Positions 28,402-36,673 of a DNA stretch of 36,673 nucleotides are shown one piece after another. The stretch's first letter is position 1, and every line of letters starts with the position of its first letter. A program made the translations under genes and the position numbers. Location: positions 72,757 to 109,429 of the forward strand of contig JAAXXK010000003.1 in NCBI GenBank assembly GCA_013334525.1, given 5' to 3'. The notes below the pieces were generated by a model. It ran no database searches. It was not told where the DNA came from and was given only the letters and a program-made list of their open reading frames with translations. This DNA comes from Chlorobiaceae bacterium. Its GTDB lineage: Bacteria; Bacteroidota; Chlorobiia; Chlorobiales; Chlorobiaceae.

Positions 28402-29244
28402 ATGACAAACTGGTTGATCGCTTATCAGGGCGAACCTGGTGCTTACAGCGAAATAGCTGCCCTCAGGTTCGGGGAACCGCAGCCTTGCGAGAGCTTCGAC
28501 GACGTTTTCGCCGCCGTTACCAGCAAAAAGGCCGACTATGCGGTAATCCCGATCGAGAATTCGCTCGGAGGAAGCATCCACCAGAACTACGACCTGCTGT
28601 TGCGCAGGCCGGTGGTGATCCTTGCCGAAACATTCGTGAAGGTCGAACACTGCCTTCTTGGCCTTCCCGGTTCATCGGCCGAAAAAGCCAGCAAGGTGCT
28701 TTCGCATCCCCAGGCCCTGGCGCAGTGCCACAACTTCATCACCGAGCACCCGAATATCAGGGCTGAAGCGGCCTACGACACGGCCGGTAGCGCCAAGATC
28801 GTCGCTGCGGGCGGCGATCCCTCCGTGCTGGCCATCGCCTCGAAACGGGCAGGCGAACTCTACGGACTCGAAATACTCCAGGAGGAGCTGGCCGACGAAG
28901 AGTGGAACATCACCCGCTTCTTCTGCATCGCCAGCCAGGACAACCCCGACGTTTCGCACCTCAGGAACCAGCCCGACGCGCAGCAGCAGAAAACCTCGAT
29001 CGTCTTTTCGCTGCCCAACGAGCAGGGTTCGCTCTTCAAGGCCCTGGCGACGCTTGCCCTTCGCGGCATCGACCTGACCAAGATCGAGTCGCGCCCATCG
29101 AAAAAGAAAGCCTTCGAATACCTGTTCTATGCCGATTTCCTTGGCCACAGCAGCGACCCCAACATCCACAATGCGCTCGAACACCTCAGGGAGTTCGCTC
29201 CCATGATCAAGGTGCTCGGCAGCTATGGCGTAGTGAATCCATGA
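28402..29244 (+). CDS. pheA: Prephenate dehydratase with ACT domain
   Basis: Converts prephenate to phenylpyruvate in phenylalanine synthesis. The 280-residue monofunctional enzyme has a periplasmic-binding-like catalytic region (IAYQGEPGAYSE, VIPIENSLGGSIHQNYDLL, LSHPQALAQC, and the TRF motif in WNITRFFCIA) and a C-terminal ACT domain from about residue 200. It includes GSLFKALATLALRGIDLTKIESRPSK, where the ESRP motif binds the feedback inhibitor phenylalanine. A structure of the closely similar Chlorobium tepidum enzyme with phenylalanine is known (established knowledge). No chorismate mutase domain is present. Its TGA overlaps the polA ATG (ATGA), which suggests translational coupling. Confidence 0.96.
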   Translation: MTNWLIAYQGEPGAYSEIAALRFGEPQPCESFDDVFAAVTSKKADYAVIPIENSLGGSIHQNYDLLLRRPVVILAETFVKVEHCLLGLPGSSAEKASKVLSHPQALAQCHNFITEHPNIRAEAAYDTAGSAKIVAAGGDPSVLAIASKRAGELYGLEILQEELADEEWNITRFFCIASQDNPDVSHLRNQPDAQQQKTSIVFSLPNEQGSLFKALATLALRGIDLTKIESRPSKKKAFEYLFYADFLGHSSDPNIHNALEHLREFAPMIKVLGSYGVVNP

Positions 29245-32096
29245 CCGGAAGGAACCAGTTCGACCTTTTCGCGGCTCCCGCACCAGCTCCCGCCCCGCCT
29301 GCCGAACCGGAAGCAGCTCAGGCCCCGGCGACGCTCGCCATTGAGGGGGAGAAGCCCGGCCTCTACCTGCTTGACGGCATGGCGCTCGTTTACCGCTCCT
29401 TCTTCGCACTCCAGCAAGCCAGGATGAGCACAAAGGAGGGCGTTCCGACAGGGGCGGTCTTCGGCTTCGCCACCAGCCTGCTCAGGCTCATCGAGGATTA
29501 CCGGCCCCACTACATCGCCGTAACCTTCGACAGCCGCGAAAAGACCTTCCGGCACGATCTTTACGAGCCCTACAAGGCCAACCGCCCCGCGCCTCCCGAA
29601 GATCTCGTCAGCCAGCTCGAAAACATCAGGGAGCTGATCCGCGCTTTCGGCATCCCGGTGGTCATCATGCCCGGTTTCGAAGCAGACGACCTGATCGGCA
29701 CGGCCGCAAGAAAGTTCGAAGAGAGTTGCCGGATATTCATCGTCACGCCGGACAAGGACATGGCCCAGCTGGTGCACGACGGCGTGCGGATCCTGAAGCC
29801 CGGCCGGAAGCAGAACGATTTCGAACTCATGGGCAGCCGCGAGATCACCGAACATTTCGGGGTGCCCCCGGAACAGTTCATCGACCTGCTGACGCTGACC
29901 GGCGACACATCCGACAACATCCCCGGCGCAAAGGGCATCGGACCTAAGACCGCCACAAGCCTGCTCGAAAAATATGGCTCCCTAGAAGGCATCTACGCCC
30001 ATCTCGACGAGATCTCTCCCAGGAGCCGCCAGAGCCTCGAAGAGTTCAGGCAGATGATGCCGCTTTCAAGGGAACTGGTCACCATCAGGACCGACCTCGA
30101 CCTGTCGCTCTCTCTCGATGAGCTTCACCGCGGCAAACCCGACCCGGAAGCGCTTTTCGCACTTCTTGGAAGGCTCGAACTCAGGAGCGTTGCCGCAAGG
30201 ATACCGGCGATCCTCGGCATCGATTCGCCGAACCATGCAGGACCGGGCTCCACCGCCCCCATGGACGCCCCGGAGGAGCCGGAGCTCATTCCTGCCGGAG
30301 AGGGCGCCACATACACCCTGATCGACAGCCCTGAGGCCTTCGACCAACTCATCTCGAGACTGGAAAGCTCCGCCGGATTTGCGGTCGATACCGAAACCAC
30401 GAGCCTCGACACCTTCGAGGCCGACCTGGCCGGCATCTCTTTCGCCATTGAGCCCGACGAAGCGTTTTTCGTCTATTTCGGCAAAACAGGCCTCGATGCA
30501 GAAACCTCCATTGCCAGGCTGAAGCCGATGCTCGAAAACCCATCCCTTCCCAAAACCGGGCAAAACCTGAAATACGACATCCTCGTGCTGAAAAAGTACG
30601 ACGTCGACCTTGCCCCGGTAGGCTTCGACACCATGCTCGCCAGCTATGTACTCAACCCGGAGGGAAGGCACAACCTTGACGACCTTGCCGCATTGCATCT
30701 CGGGCGGAAAACGACGAAATTCACCGAGCTGGTCGGCGAAGGCAAATCGGCCATCCATATTTTCGACGTCGAATCGGCAAGGCTCTCCGACTATGCCTGC
30801 CAGGACGCCGATATCGCCCTGAAGCTTAAAAAAGCGCTCCTCGACCAGCTCGAAACGACTCCCGAGCTGGTCAACGTCTGCGAGCAGCTCGAGTTCCCGC
30901 TGGTCAGCGTGCTCGCCGCCATGGAACACCAGGGCATCTCGATCGACACGGCCCACCTTGAACTCACCGCCGAAACGGTCAACCGGGAACTGGTATCCCT
31001 CACCACGCGGATTCACCAGGCCGCCGGCGAAACCTTCAACATCGATTCGCCGAAACAGCTCGGCAACATCCTGTTCAACGTCCTGAAGCTGCCCGCAAAA
31101 AAAGCGACCAAGACCGGCTACTCTACCAACGTGCAGATCCTCGAAGACCTGGTCGGCATGCATCCCATCGCTTCCGACATCCTTGAGTACCGCAGCCTGC
31201 AGAAACTCAAGACGACCTATATCGATGCCCTGCCGAAGATGATCAGTCCACGCACAGGCCGTTTGCACACCTCGTTCAACCAGTTCGTCACGGCAACGGG
31301 ACGCCTCTCCTCTTCGAGCCCGAACCTGCAGAATATCCCCATACGGACGCCCCTGGGCAAGGAGATCCGCAGGGCCTTCATCCCCTCGAACCGACAGAAC
31401 CTGCTTCTGTCGGCCGACTACTCGCAGATCGAGCTGCGCATCGCAGCGGAGCTTTCCGGCGACCCTATGCTCATAGAGGCATTCCGGAACAGGGAGGACA
31501 TCCACTCGGCCACGGCACGCGTCATATTCGAGGTCGATGAGGTCAGCGCCGACATGCGCCGAAAAGCCAAGGAGGTCAATTTCGGGGTACTCTACGGCAT
31601 CCAGCCCTTCGGCCTTGCCCAGCGCCTCGGCATCGGCCAGAAGGAGGCCAAAGCCATCATCGACACCTACATGGCCAAATATCCGGGCATGTTCTCATCG
31701 CTCGAAACGACCATAGAACAGGCTCGCTCGAAAGGCTACGTCACGACGCTCATGGGACGGCGCCGGTACATTCCGGAACTGAACAGCACGAACGGCAACC
31801 TTCGCAAGGCGGCTGAACGCATCGCCATGAACACCCCGATCCAGGGCACGGCAGCGGATATCATCAAATATGCCATGTGCACCGTAAGCCGCCGGATGAA
31901 GGAGGAGCAAATGAAAGCGGTCATGCTGCTGCAGGTCCATGACGAATTGCTCTTCGAAACTTCTGAAGGGGAGAAAGAGCAGCTCAAGGTTCTTGTTGAA
32001 GAGTGCATGATCGATGCAGCCCTGAAATGCGGCGTACGAAACGTGCCTGTAGAGGTCGAAACGGGCATCGGAAAAAACTGGCTGGAAGCCCATTAG
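29241..32096 (+). CDS. polA: DNA polymerase I with 5'-3' and 3'-5' exonuclease domains
   Basis: 951 residues. After a Pro/Ala-rich extension (1 to about 38) comes the 5' nuclease domain (LYLLDGMALVYRSFF, PGFEADDLIGT, TPDKDMAQLV, GDTSDNIPGAKGIGPKTA). The 3'-5' exonuclease domain follows with intact VDTETTSLD, so proofreading is likely, and then the polymerase domain: TGRLSSSSPNLQNIP, motif A DYSQIELRI, motif B RRKAKEVNFGVLYGIQ (Phe at the deoxy/dideoxy discrimination site) and motif C LLQVHDELLFE. The start ATG 29241 overlaps the pheA stop by four bp; frames further upstream run inside pheA. The extension carries QFDLF (residues 6-10), resembling a sliding-clamp-binding motif. Confidence 0.97.
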   Translation: MTGRNQFDLFAAPAPAPAPPAEPEAAQAPATLAIEGEKPGLYLLDGMALVYRSFFALQQARMSTKEGVPTGAVFGFATSLLRLIEDYRPHYIAVTFDSREKTFRHDLYEPYKANRPAPPEDLVSQLENIRELIRAFGIPVVIMPGFEADDLIGTAARKFEESCRIFIVTPDKDMAQLVHDGVRILKPGRKQNDFELMGSREITEHFGVPPEQFIDLLTLTGDTSDNIPGAKGIGPKTATSLLEKYGSLEGIYAHLDEISPRSRQSLEEFRQMMPLSRELVTIRTDLDLSLSLDELHRGKPDPEALFALLGRLELRSVAARIPAILGIDSPNHAGPGSTAPMDAPEEPELIPAGEGATYTLIDSPEAFDQLISRLESSAGFAVDTETTSLDTFEADLAGISFAIEPDEAFFVYFGKTGLDAETSIARLKPMLENPSLPKTGQNLKYDILVLKKYDVDLAPVGFDTMLASYVLNPEGRHNLDDLAALHLGRKTTKFTELVGEGKSAIHIFDVESARLSDYACQDADIALKLKKALLDQLETTPELVNVCEQLEFPLVSVLAAMEHQGISIDTAHLELTAETVNRELVSLTTRIHQAAGETFNIDSPKQLGNILFNVLKLPAKKATKTGYSTNVQILEDLVGMHPIASDILEYRSLQKLKTTYIDALPKMISPRTGRLHTSFNQFVTATGRLSSSSPNLQNIPIRTPLGKEIRRAFIPSNRQNLLLSADYSQIELRIAAELSGDPMLIEAFRNREDIHSATARVIFEVDEVSADMRRKAKEVNFGVLYGIQPFGLAQRLGIGQKEAKAIIDTYMAKYPGMFSSLETTIEQARSKGYVTTLMGRRRYIPELNSTNGNLRKAAERIAMNTPIQGTAADIIKYAMCTVSRRMKEEQMKAVMLLQVHDELLFETSEGEKEQLKVLVEECMIDAALKCGVRNVPVEVETGIGKNWLEAH

Positions 32097-32099
32097 CCG

Positions 32100-32131
32100 T
32101 TGACTATTAAATGAATCTTTTTTTATATTTG
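32100..32131 (+). promoter_or_regulatory. Candidate promoter for the M23 peptidase gene
   Basis: TTGACT (32100-32105) is followed after 18 bp by TATATT (32124-32129), good for sigma-70. The same bases read TTG, 21 bp, TATATTTG, a full match to the Bacteroidetes-type promoter. It sits directly after the polA stop and about 93 nt before the chosen start. Confidence 0.5.
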
Positions 32132-32223
32132 GTGAGCTTAACGAGAACTACCCTGCCACACGGCAACCAACCACGAACTGAATGCCATCTTCCACAAAGG
32201 AAAGCTGCCTTAAGAGAGGCAAT

Positions 32224-32967
32224 ATGATCGCGCCTGTACGAAGTGCCGGCTACCGATGCATGATTGCGCTCGCAGTTGCCTTCGGCATCACGGTGGTGCA
32301 ACCGGCATCGAGCGAGATGACCGGAATGAATACAGCTTATGCGACCGAAGCCCTGCCGGCCCCGGCATCGCCCGCTCCGGCCTCTAAGAAGGAGCTTCTC
32401 TCTACGACAGAACTGATGATCGAACAGCTTGTTCTCCAGATCAACCAGCAGGACGACAATATCCCGGACCAGAAACCCTCAAAGGTAGCTGTCGGAAAAT
32501 CGTTTATCGCAGCCCTGCCGAACATCCGGCCGATCACAGGACTCATCAGCAGCGACTTCGGCATGAGGGAACACCCGATCCTTAAACGAATTCTTTTTCA
32601 TGCAGGCACCGATTTTTCGGCCCCGGTAGGAACAAAGGTATTGGCTACGGCAGATGGAACGGTCGCCTTTTCGGGATTCGACAAAGGATATGGAAAAACG
32701 GTCACCATAAACCATCCCAATGGGTATCAGACCGTCTATGCACATCTGTCGAAAACCGTCATCAGGCAGGGACAGCATGTGAACCGCGGCGATGTGATCG
32801 CTTTTTCAGGAAATACCGGGCTTTCCACCGGACCTCATCTGCACTATGAAGTCCACAAGGACAATATCCAGGTAAATCCTACAACCTACTTCTCCGATCA
32901 GAAGCAGCAGGATCATCGCATGAGCAAACAGGAATCGTCAGATGCAGAAATGCCAAATAAGTCTTAG
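32224..32967 (+). CDS. Secreted M23 (LytM-type) peptidoglycan peptidase
   Basis: 247 residues. A signal-peptide-like N-terminus (basic start, then CMIALAVAFGITVV) precedes an Ala/Pro-rich linker and a LytM domain (about 100-220). The zinc ligands are visible: H126 and D130 in FHAGTDFSAP, and H207 in GPHLHYEV. H174 in YAHLSK is a likely catalytic residue, so the enzyme should be active in the periplasm. ATG 32224 is chosen for its strong SD (AGAGAGG, five nt before); ATG 32182 would put 14 polar residues before the signal. It is first of a likely four-gene envelope run (this gene, DUF2795, Omp85-like, rpe). Confidence 0.92.
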   Translation: MIAPVRSAGYRCMIALAVAFGITVVQPASSEMTGMNTAYATEALPAPASPAPASKKELLSTTELMIEQLVLQINQQDDNIPDQKPSKVAVGKSFIAALPNIRPITGLISSDFGMREHPILKRILFHAGTDFSAPVGTKVLATADGTVAFSGFDKGYGKTVTINHPNGYQTVYAHLSKTVIRQGQHVNRGDVIAFSGNTGLSTGPHLHYEVHKDNIQVNPTTYFSDQKQQDHRMSKQESSDAEMPNKS

Positions 32968-32997
32968 TCTCAGAATCATCAATCACTTAACGACAGT

Positions 32998-33225
32998 ATG
33001 TACTGGAATCTCGATCTAGCCCGATATATTGCCGATGCTCCGTGGCCGGTCACAAAAGATGAACTGATCGATTACGCCAACAGGACAGGCGCGCCCCAAC
33101 AGGTGGTCGACAACCTTCACGATCTTCCCGAAAGCGACGAACTCTATGAAAGTCTTGAAGAGATCTGGCCTGACTACCCTACGGATGAAGATTTCGGATA
33201 TAGCGACGAAGAACCCTTAACGTAA
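32998..33225 (+). CDS. Small acidic DUF2795 protein
   Basis: 75 residues, strongly acidic, especially toward the C-terminus (ESLEEIWPDYPTDEDFGYSDEE). The core RYIADAPWPVTKDELIDYANRTGAPQQVVDNLHDLP is the DUF2795 pattern found in green sulfur bacteria and actinobacteria. No signal peptide or membrane segment is seen. It lies 30 bp after the M23 gene. Its TAA stop is part of the TAAAGG that serves as SD for the next gene's ATG. Function unknown. Confidence 0.85.
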   Translation: MYWNLDLARYIADAPWPVTKDELIDYANRTGAPQQVVDNLHDLPESDELYESLEEIWPDYPTDEDFGYSDEEPLT

Positions 33226-33238
33226 AGGTAGCGCTGCG

Positions 33239-35474
33239 ATGTTTTTTTTTTAGGCTGATTTCCCGAATCAAGCCAGGGACGATAGTTCTGCTGGCCTTGA
33301 TTCTCCTGCTGCCGGGATCATTATGGACCGGCACCGGGACGCTCGCAGCAGCGGGAAAATCATCCACCCCTCAGGAAGTAACAAGCATACGGATCAAGGG
33401 CAACAAGGCCCTCAAGAGCGATGAGATCCGTGGGATAATGACGACATCGACCAGGACCTCCTTCATCGGAACAGGAATCTTCAGGGGCGGTGTGCGCCCG
33501 TTCATATCCGAAGACTTCGAGAAAGACATCAACCTCATCAGGAAGCTCTATACCTTCAAGGGCTATTTCTTCGCTGAAGTCGATACGACAGTCGTCCGTA
33601 AACCGGGGCGAACCGTTGACATCCTCATCCAGATCAGGGAAAACAATCCGACCCGCCTCGATTCGCTCAGTTATGCAGGCCTCGATAACCTTACCGAAGA
33701 GATCCGCGCCCGCTACCTCAAGAAAAGCCAGCTTAAGCTCAAGGATATTTTCTCTGTAGAAAAGCTTATCGCAGAACGTGACCGTACCCTTGAGTTTTTC
33801 AGGGAGAACGGCTACAGCTATTTTCACCCCGACAGCATCAGGATAAAGGTCGATACCCTCGGCCTCAACGCCGGAGTGCATTTCCAGCTGAGCCTGCCCG
33901 AACATTTCACCTACGGGCCGGTCAAGGCTGTTGTGCACGATCCAATCAAAAAAGACGATGCGAAAACTGCGGTAAGGTTCCAGCGCGACAACATCTCGGT
34001 AACCATTTACGGCGGCCAGAAATTCTCCCGGAAACTCTTCTCGTCATCCATTGCCATGAAGCAGGGCAAGCTGACCCAGCAATCGCTTGAACAGCAGACG
34101 CTCCAGAACTTCGGATCCACAAACCTCTTCTCGTCCATATCGATAGAGAAAGATTCAATAAAAGCCGGCAGCGTCTATACCACCGTCCATCTTGAGCCCA
34201 GCCCGAAACACCAGATCGAACCGAAACTCGTTGTTGATAACCGTTACGGCTCCCTTTTCCTCGGCGGTGCCCTTGCCTATGAAAACAGAAACCTTTTCGG
34301 AGGAGGCCAGCAACTCCGGCTTTCGACCAATTACGGCACCCAAACCTCGGCGAACACCAATCTCCTTGGGAACCTCAAGGAGGGCCAGTACGACAAGATC
34401 ATCCCTTACGAATTCAACATCAAGGCAAACCTGCTCATGCCGGTATTGAAAAAGCAGGGATCGTTCTACAATACATCAGCGGAATATTCGCAGGCAAGGC
34501 TTCCCGTGCTGCTCTCCAGCCGCAGGGAGATCTTCAGGGGCACCTACAGCACCAAACCTTCAGCCAACACCAGGCTCAATTTCGATTTTTTCGAAATCGA
34601 GGTCGTCCGCAAAGACTCGCTGCGCGGCTTCCAGCAGCTGTTCAAAACCGACCTGGCCAGAAACATCGGCATCAACCCGGCGAACCCGACCGCGGTAAAA
34701 AACGGCATCGACAGCCTGCTCCAGACACGGCTCAACCAGACCTTCCGCCTCCAGTACAACTATTCGAACCGGCTGGACACGTCGCCCCTTAAAAAGACGA
34801 CATGGAACCTGACGACCACGGCCGAAGAGTCGGGTAGCCTGTTATGGCTGATCGACAAGTACGTAGACAAAAAACAATACACCGGATTCGGCGACATGGA
34901 TCCGCAGATATTCGGCACCGCCTATTCGCAGTATTTCAAGCTCGATACCCAACTCGCGTTCGCCAGGGAGGTAATGCCCGACAGGCAGCTGGCAGGAAGG
35001 ATCGCCCTGGGCTGGATGAGCCCATACGGCAGGGCAACGACCACTCCGGAAGAGCACCGCTTCTATGCCGGAGGTTCCAACAGCATGCGCGGCTGGCTGT
35101 TCAATACCCTCGGCCCTGCCAACAGCAGCAGCAAGGCAATCTCCAACTTCGGGGCCGACATCAAAGCCGAACTGGGCCTCGAATACCGGATGAAGCTGTT
35201 CAAGGTTTTCGGTCAACCTTCAGGCGTAACCTTCTTCACCGATGTCGGCAACATCTGGGACAGGAAAGGGCCCTATGCCTTCTCGCTGCAATCGCTGACC
35301 CGTGACTTCGCCTGGGACTGGGGTACCGGGCTGCGCATCGGCTCCCCCATCGGACCCTTCAGGTTCGACTTTGCATGGAAAGTGCACGATCCGGCCAATC
35401 CGAGTCCGTGGCAATTCACGAATGTGGGTCTTTCGAACCTCACCTTCAACTTTGGAATCGGAGAGGCCTTCTGA
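33239..35474 (+). CDS. Omp85/BamA-TamA family outer membrane protein, start out of frame at a T10 tract
   Basis: The frame covering 33252-35474 encodes POTRA-like segments (VTSIRIKGNKALKSDEIRG; NPTRLDSLSYAGLDNLTEE) and then a C-terminal beta barrel (DNRYGSLFLGGALAYENRNLFGGG, FYAGGSNSMRGW, VTFFTDVGNIWD, GPFRFDFAWKVH) ending in phenylalanine, as outer-membrane barrels do. The best start is ATG 33239, ten nt after AAAGG, but ten Ts (33242-33251) follow and lead to TAG. With nine Ts the protein begins MFFFRLISRIKPG and continues into a hydrophobic core, a good signal peptide (744 residues). As written, the first in-frame start is TTG 33297, which loses the basic n-region. The product would insert or secrete outer-membrane proteins; which client, and whether it is BamA or a paralogue, is open. 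Confidence 0.85.
33242..33251 (+). repeat. Ten-T homopolymer at codon 2 of the Omp85-like gene
   Basis: T10 directly after ATG 33239. Nine or twelve Ts would join the ATG to the downstream frame; ten gives a stop (TAG) at 33251-33253. It is a candidate slippage tract or a sequencing error. Confidence 0.8.
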
Positions 35475-35518
35475 GATCTGGATAACTGCTTACTTTATAA
35501 AACATCAGTTCAAACCTT

Positions 35519-36184
35519 ATGCCCGTCAAACCCACGCTTATTGCCCCATCGATCCTATCGGCGGACTTCACCAACCTGAGAGCTTCGATCGAACTGGCTG
35601 AAAAAGCCGGTGCGGACTGGATCCACTGCGACGTCATGGACGGCGCGTTCGTGCCGAACATCACCTTCGGCCCCTTCATCGTCCAGGCCATCGCCAAATG
35701 CACCAGCAGCATGGTGATCGACACCCACCTGATGATCGCCGATCCTGACCGCTTTATTGAAGACTTCATCAAGGCGGGTTCACACCAGATCACGGTGCAC
35801 CAGGAGGCATGTCCACACCTCCACCGCACGGTCCAGTTCATCAAAAGCCTCGGAGCCAAAGCAGGCGTCTCCATCAACCCGGCAACACCCCTCTCGGTGC
35901 TTGAGTCGATCCTGCCGGATCTTGACCTCGTGCTGCTGATGTCGGTAAACCCCGGATTCGGAGGCCAAAAGTTCATACCCTCGTCGGTCGGCAAGATCGC
36001 CCGCCTCGACGCGATGCGCAAGGAGCTGAACCCCGGCCTGGTTATTGCCGTCGACGGTGGAGTAACCGAAGAGAACGCCGCCGAACTCTCAGCCGCCGGA
36101 GCCGACGCCCTGATAGCCGGCACCGCCTTCTTCAAAGCCGCCGACCCCGCCGCCGCAGCAAGGAAGATCAAAGGCCTTGCCTGA
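35519..36184 (+). CDS. rpe: Ribulose-phosphate 3-epimerase
   Basis: Interconverts ribulose-5-phosphate and xylulose-5-phosphate in the pentose phosphate pathway. The 221-residue TIM barrel shows APSILSADFTNL, WIHCDVMDGAFVPN (metal-binding His and catalytic Asp), DTHLMI, LMSVNPGFGGQKF and the second catalytic Asp in AVDGGV, all intact. It starts 44 bp after the Omp85-like gene on the same strand and is followed by a terminator. The envelope genes upstream are not functionally related; read-through from them is possible. Confidence 0.97.
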   Translation: MPVKPTLIAPSILSADFTNLRASIELAEKAGADWIHCDVMDGAFVPNITFGPFIVQAIAKCTSSMVIDTHLMIADPDRFIEDFIKAGSHQITVHQEACPHLHRTVQFIKSLGAKAGVSINPATPLSVLESILPDLDLVLLMSVNPGFGGQKFIPSSVGKIARLDAMRKELNPGLVIAVDGGVTEENAAELSAAGADALIAGTAFFKAADPAAAARKIKGLA

Positions 36185-36190
36185 ACGCCA

Positions 36191-36221
36191 AAAGCCCCGA
36201 TCCGTCGGGGCTTTCGTGTTT
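36191..36221 (+). terminator. Terminator after rpe
   Basis: Ten-bp stem AAAGCCCCGA / TCGGGGCTTT around TCCG, then CGTGTTTTT: a good stem with an imperfect T-run, six nt after the rpe stop. Confidence 0.8.
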
Positions 36222-36314
36222 TTATCCGGGAGGAACAGAAGGACCAAAGAGACTTAAAAGACCAAAAGGACGTAAGGGTTTCAAGAGGATCCGCTGATTC
36301 AGCTAAGCCTCTTC
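36222..36314. other. Purine-rich degenerate short repeats
   Basis: 36231-36279 is nearly all A and G with a repeated 8-10 nt theme (AGGACCAAAG, AGACTTAAA, AGACCAAA, AGGACGTAAG). No frame of note crosses it. It separates rpe from the 74-bp array. Confidence 0.5.
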
Positions 36315-36673
36315 GTTTCCCGAGGGTTCAACATCCCATATTCCGGCACCCAAACTCGTCGGGACTCCTGACATTCAAATCCCACATTCACTGTTGCCTA
36401 GCAGAATCCATCCCATATTCAGGAGCTCCCGACTAGTCGGGACGACGGACATTCAATTCTTCTCCCTCCTTTGTTGCCCCGGGTTTTAACCTCACATATT
36501 CAGGACGGCTTCAGCCGGACGGACATTCAAATCTTCTCCCTCCTCAGTTGCCCCGGGTTTTAACCTCACATATTCAGGACGGCTTCAGCCGGACGGACAT
36601 TCAAATCTTCTCCCTCCTCAGTTGCCCCGGGTTTTAACCTCACATATTCAGGACGGCTTCAGCCGGACGGACA
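36315..36673. repeat. 74-bp tandem repeat array, running off the window
   Basis: Units start at 36473, 36547 and 36621 (the last cut by the window edge) and are identical wherever they can be compared. Two degenerate units precede them, at 36315-36392 (78 bp) and 36393-36472 (80 bp), sharing CATATTC and GACATTCAA blocks. Each exact unit contains the dyad CGGCTTCAGCCG; the 80-bp unit has the palindrome TCCCGACTAGTCGGGA in its place. No gene is credible across it. Confidence 0.9.

Noticed and set aside
28902..29240. N-terminal extension of PolA reaching into pheA
   Set aside because: The extra 113 residues are an out-of-frame reading of the secure pheA gene; the ATGA overlap gives a normal start.
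36473..36673. CRISPR-like array
   Set aside because: The whole 74-bp unit repeats exactly, with no unique spacers, and no cas genes are present.

Overview
The window reads as chromosomal DNA of a green sulfur bacterium (Chlorobiaceae, Chlorobium/Chlorobaculum-like). This is an inference from protein content: an LpxC-FabZ fusion (known from Bacteroidetes/Chlorobi), Chlorobium-type LeuRS, PNPase and prephenate dehydratase sequences, a DUF2795 protein, a TspO/MBR protein, moderately high G+C coding DNA and often weak Shine-Dalgarno (SD) signals. I see no rRNA, tRNA, insertion sequence, phage gene or CRISPR array.

Layout. (1) 1-1170 is the 3' end of a large RTX (Ca-binding nonapeptide) secreted protein, built here from 270-bp higher-order repeats. 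(2) 1507-3063 is comM. (3) 3147-10213 (minus) is the most unusual block: three tandem TPR-glycosyltransferase genes, two with an O-GlcNAc-transferase-like (GT41/SPINDLY) catalytic half and one with a GT9/heptosyltransferase-like half. They have equivalent start sites and are separated by homologous 220-bp spacers. (4) Upstream on the minus strand are sppA and an OppF/DppF-type ATPase gene, divergent from rsmI-panC. (5) The plus-strand genes pnp, leuS and acs follow, with clear terminators and a terminator-like hairpin in the acs leader. (6) Next come a DUF4405 membrane protein, tspO (minus), an inositol-monophosphatase-family gene and lpxC-fabZ. (7) yebC-ruvC-pgsA run on the minus strand, divergent from pheA-polA (4-bp overlap). 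(8) An envelope cluster follows: LytM/M23 peptidase, DUF2795, an Omp85/BamA-like protein and rpe. (9) The window ends in a 74-bp tandem repeat array that continues beyond the edge.

How it fits together. Most genes are housekeeping: competence/recombination, rRNA methylation, pantothenate, RNA decay, aminoacylation, acetate activation, lipid A and fatty acid synthesis, Holliday junction resolution, phospholipid, phenylalanine and DNA repair synthesis. The accessory interest is at the left, where an RTX surface/secreted protein lies near a duplicated set of TPR-glycosyltransferases that could glycosylate proteins, possibly that one (hypothesis). Other points worth checking are the ten-T tract that puts the best start codon of the BamA-like gene out of frame with its body, a putative beta-clamp-binding peptide at the N-terminus of DNA polymerase I, and a small iteron-like array between convergent genes.
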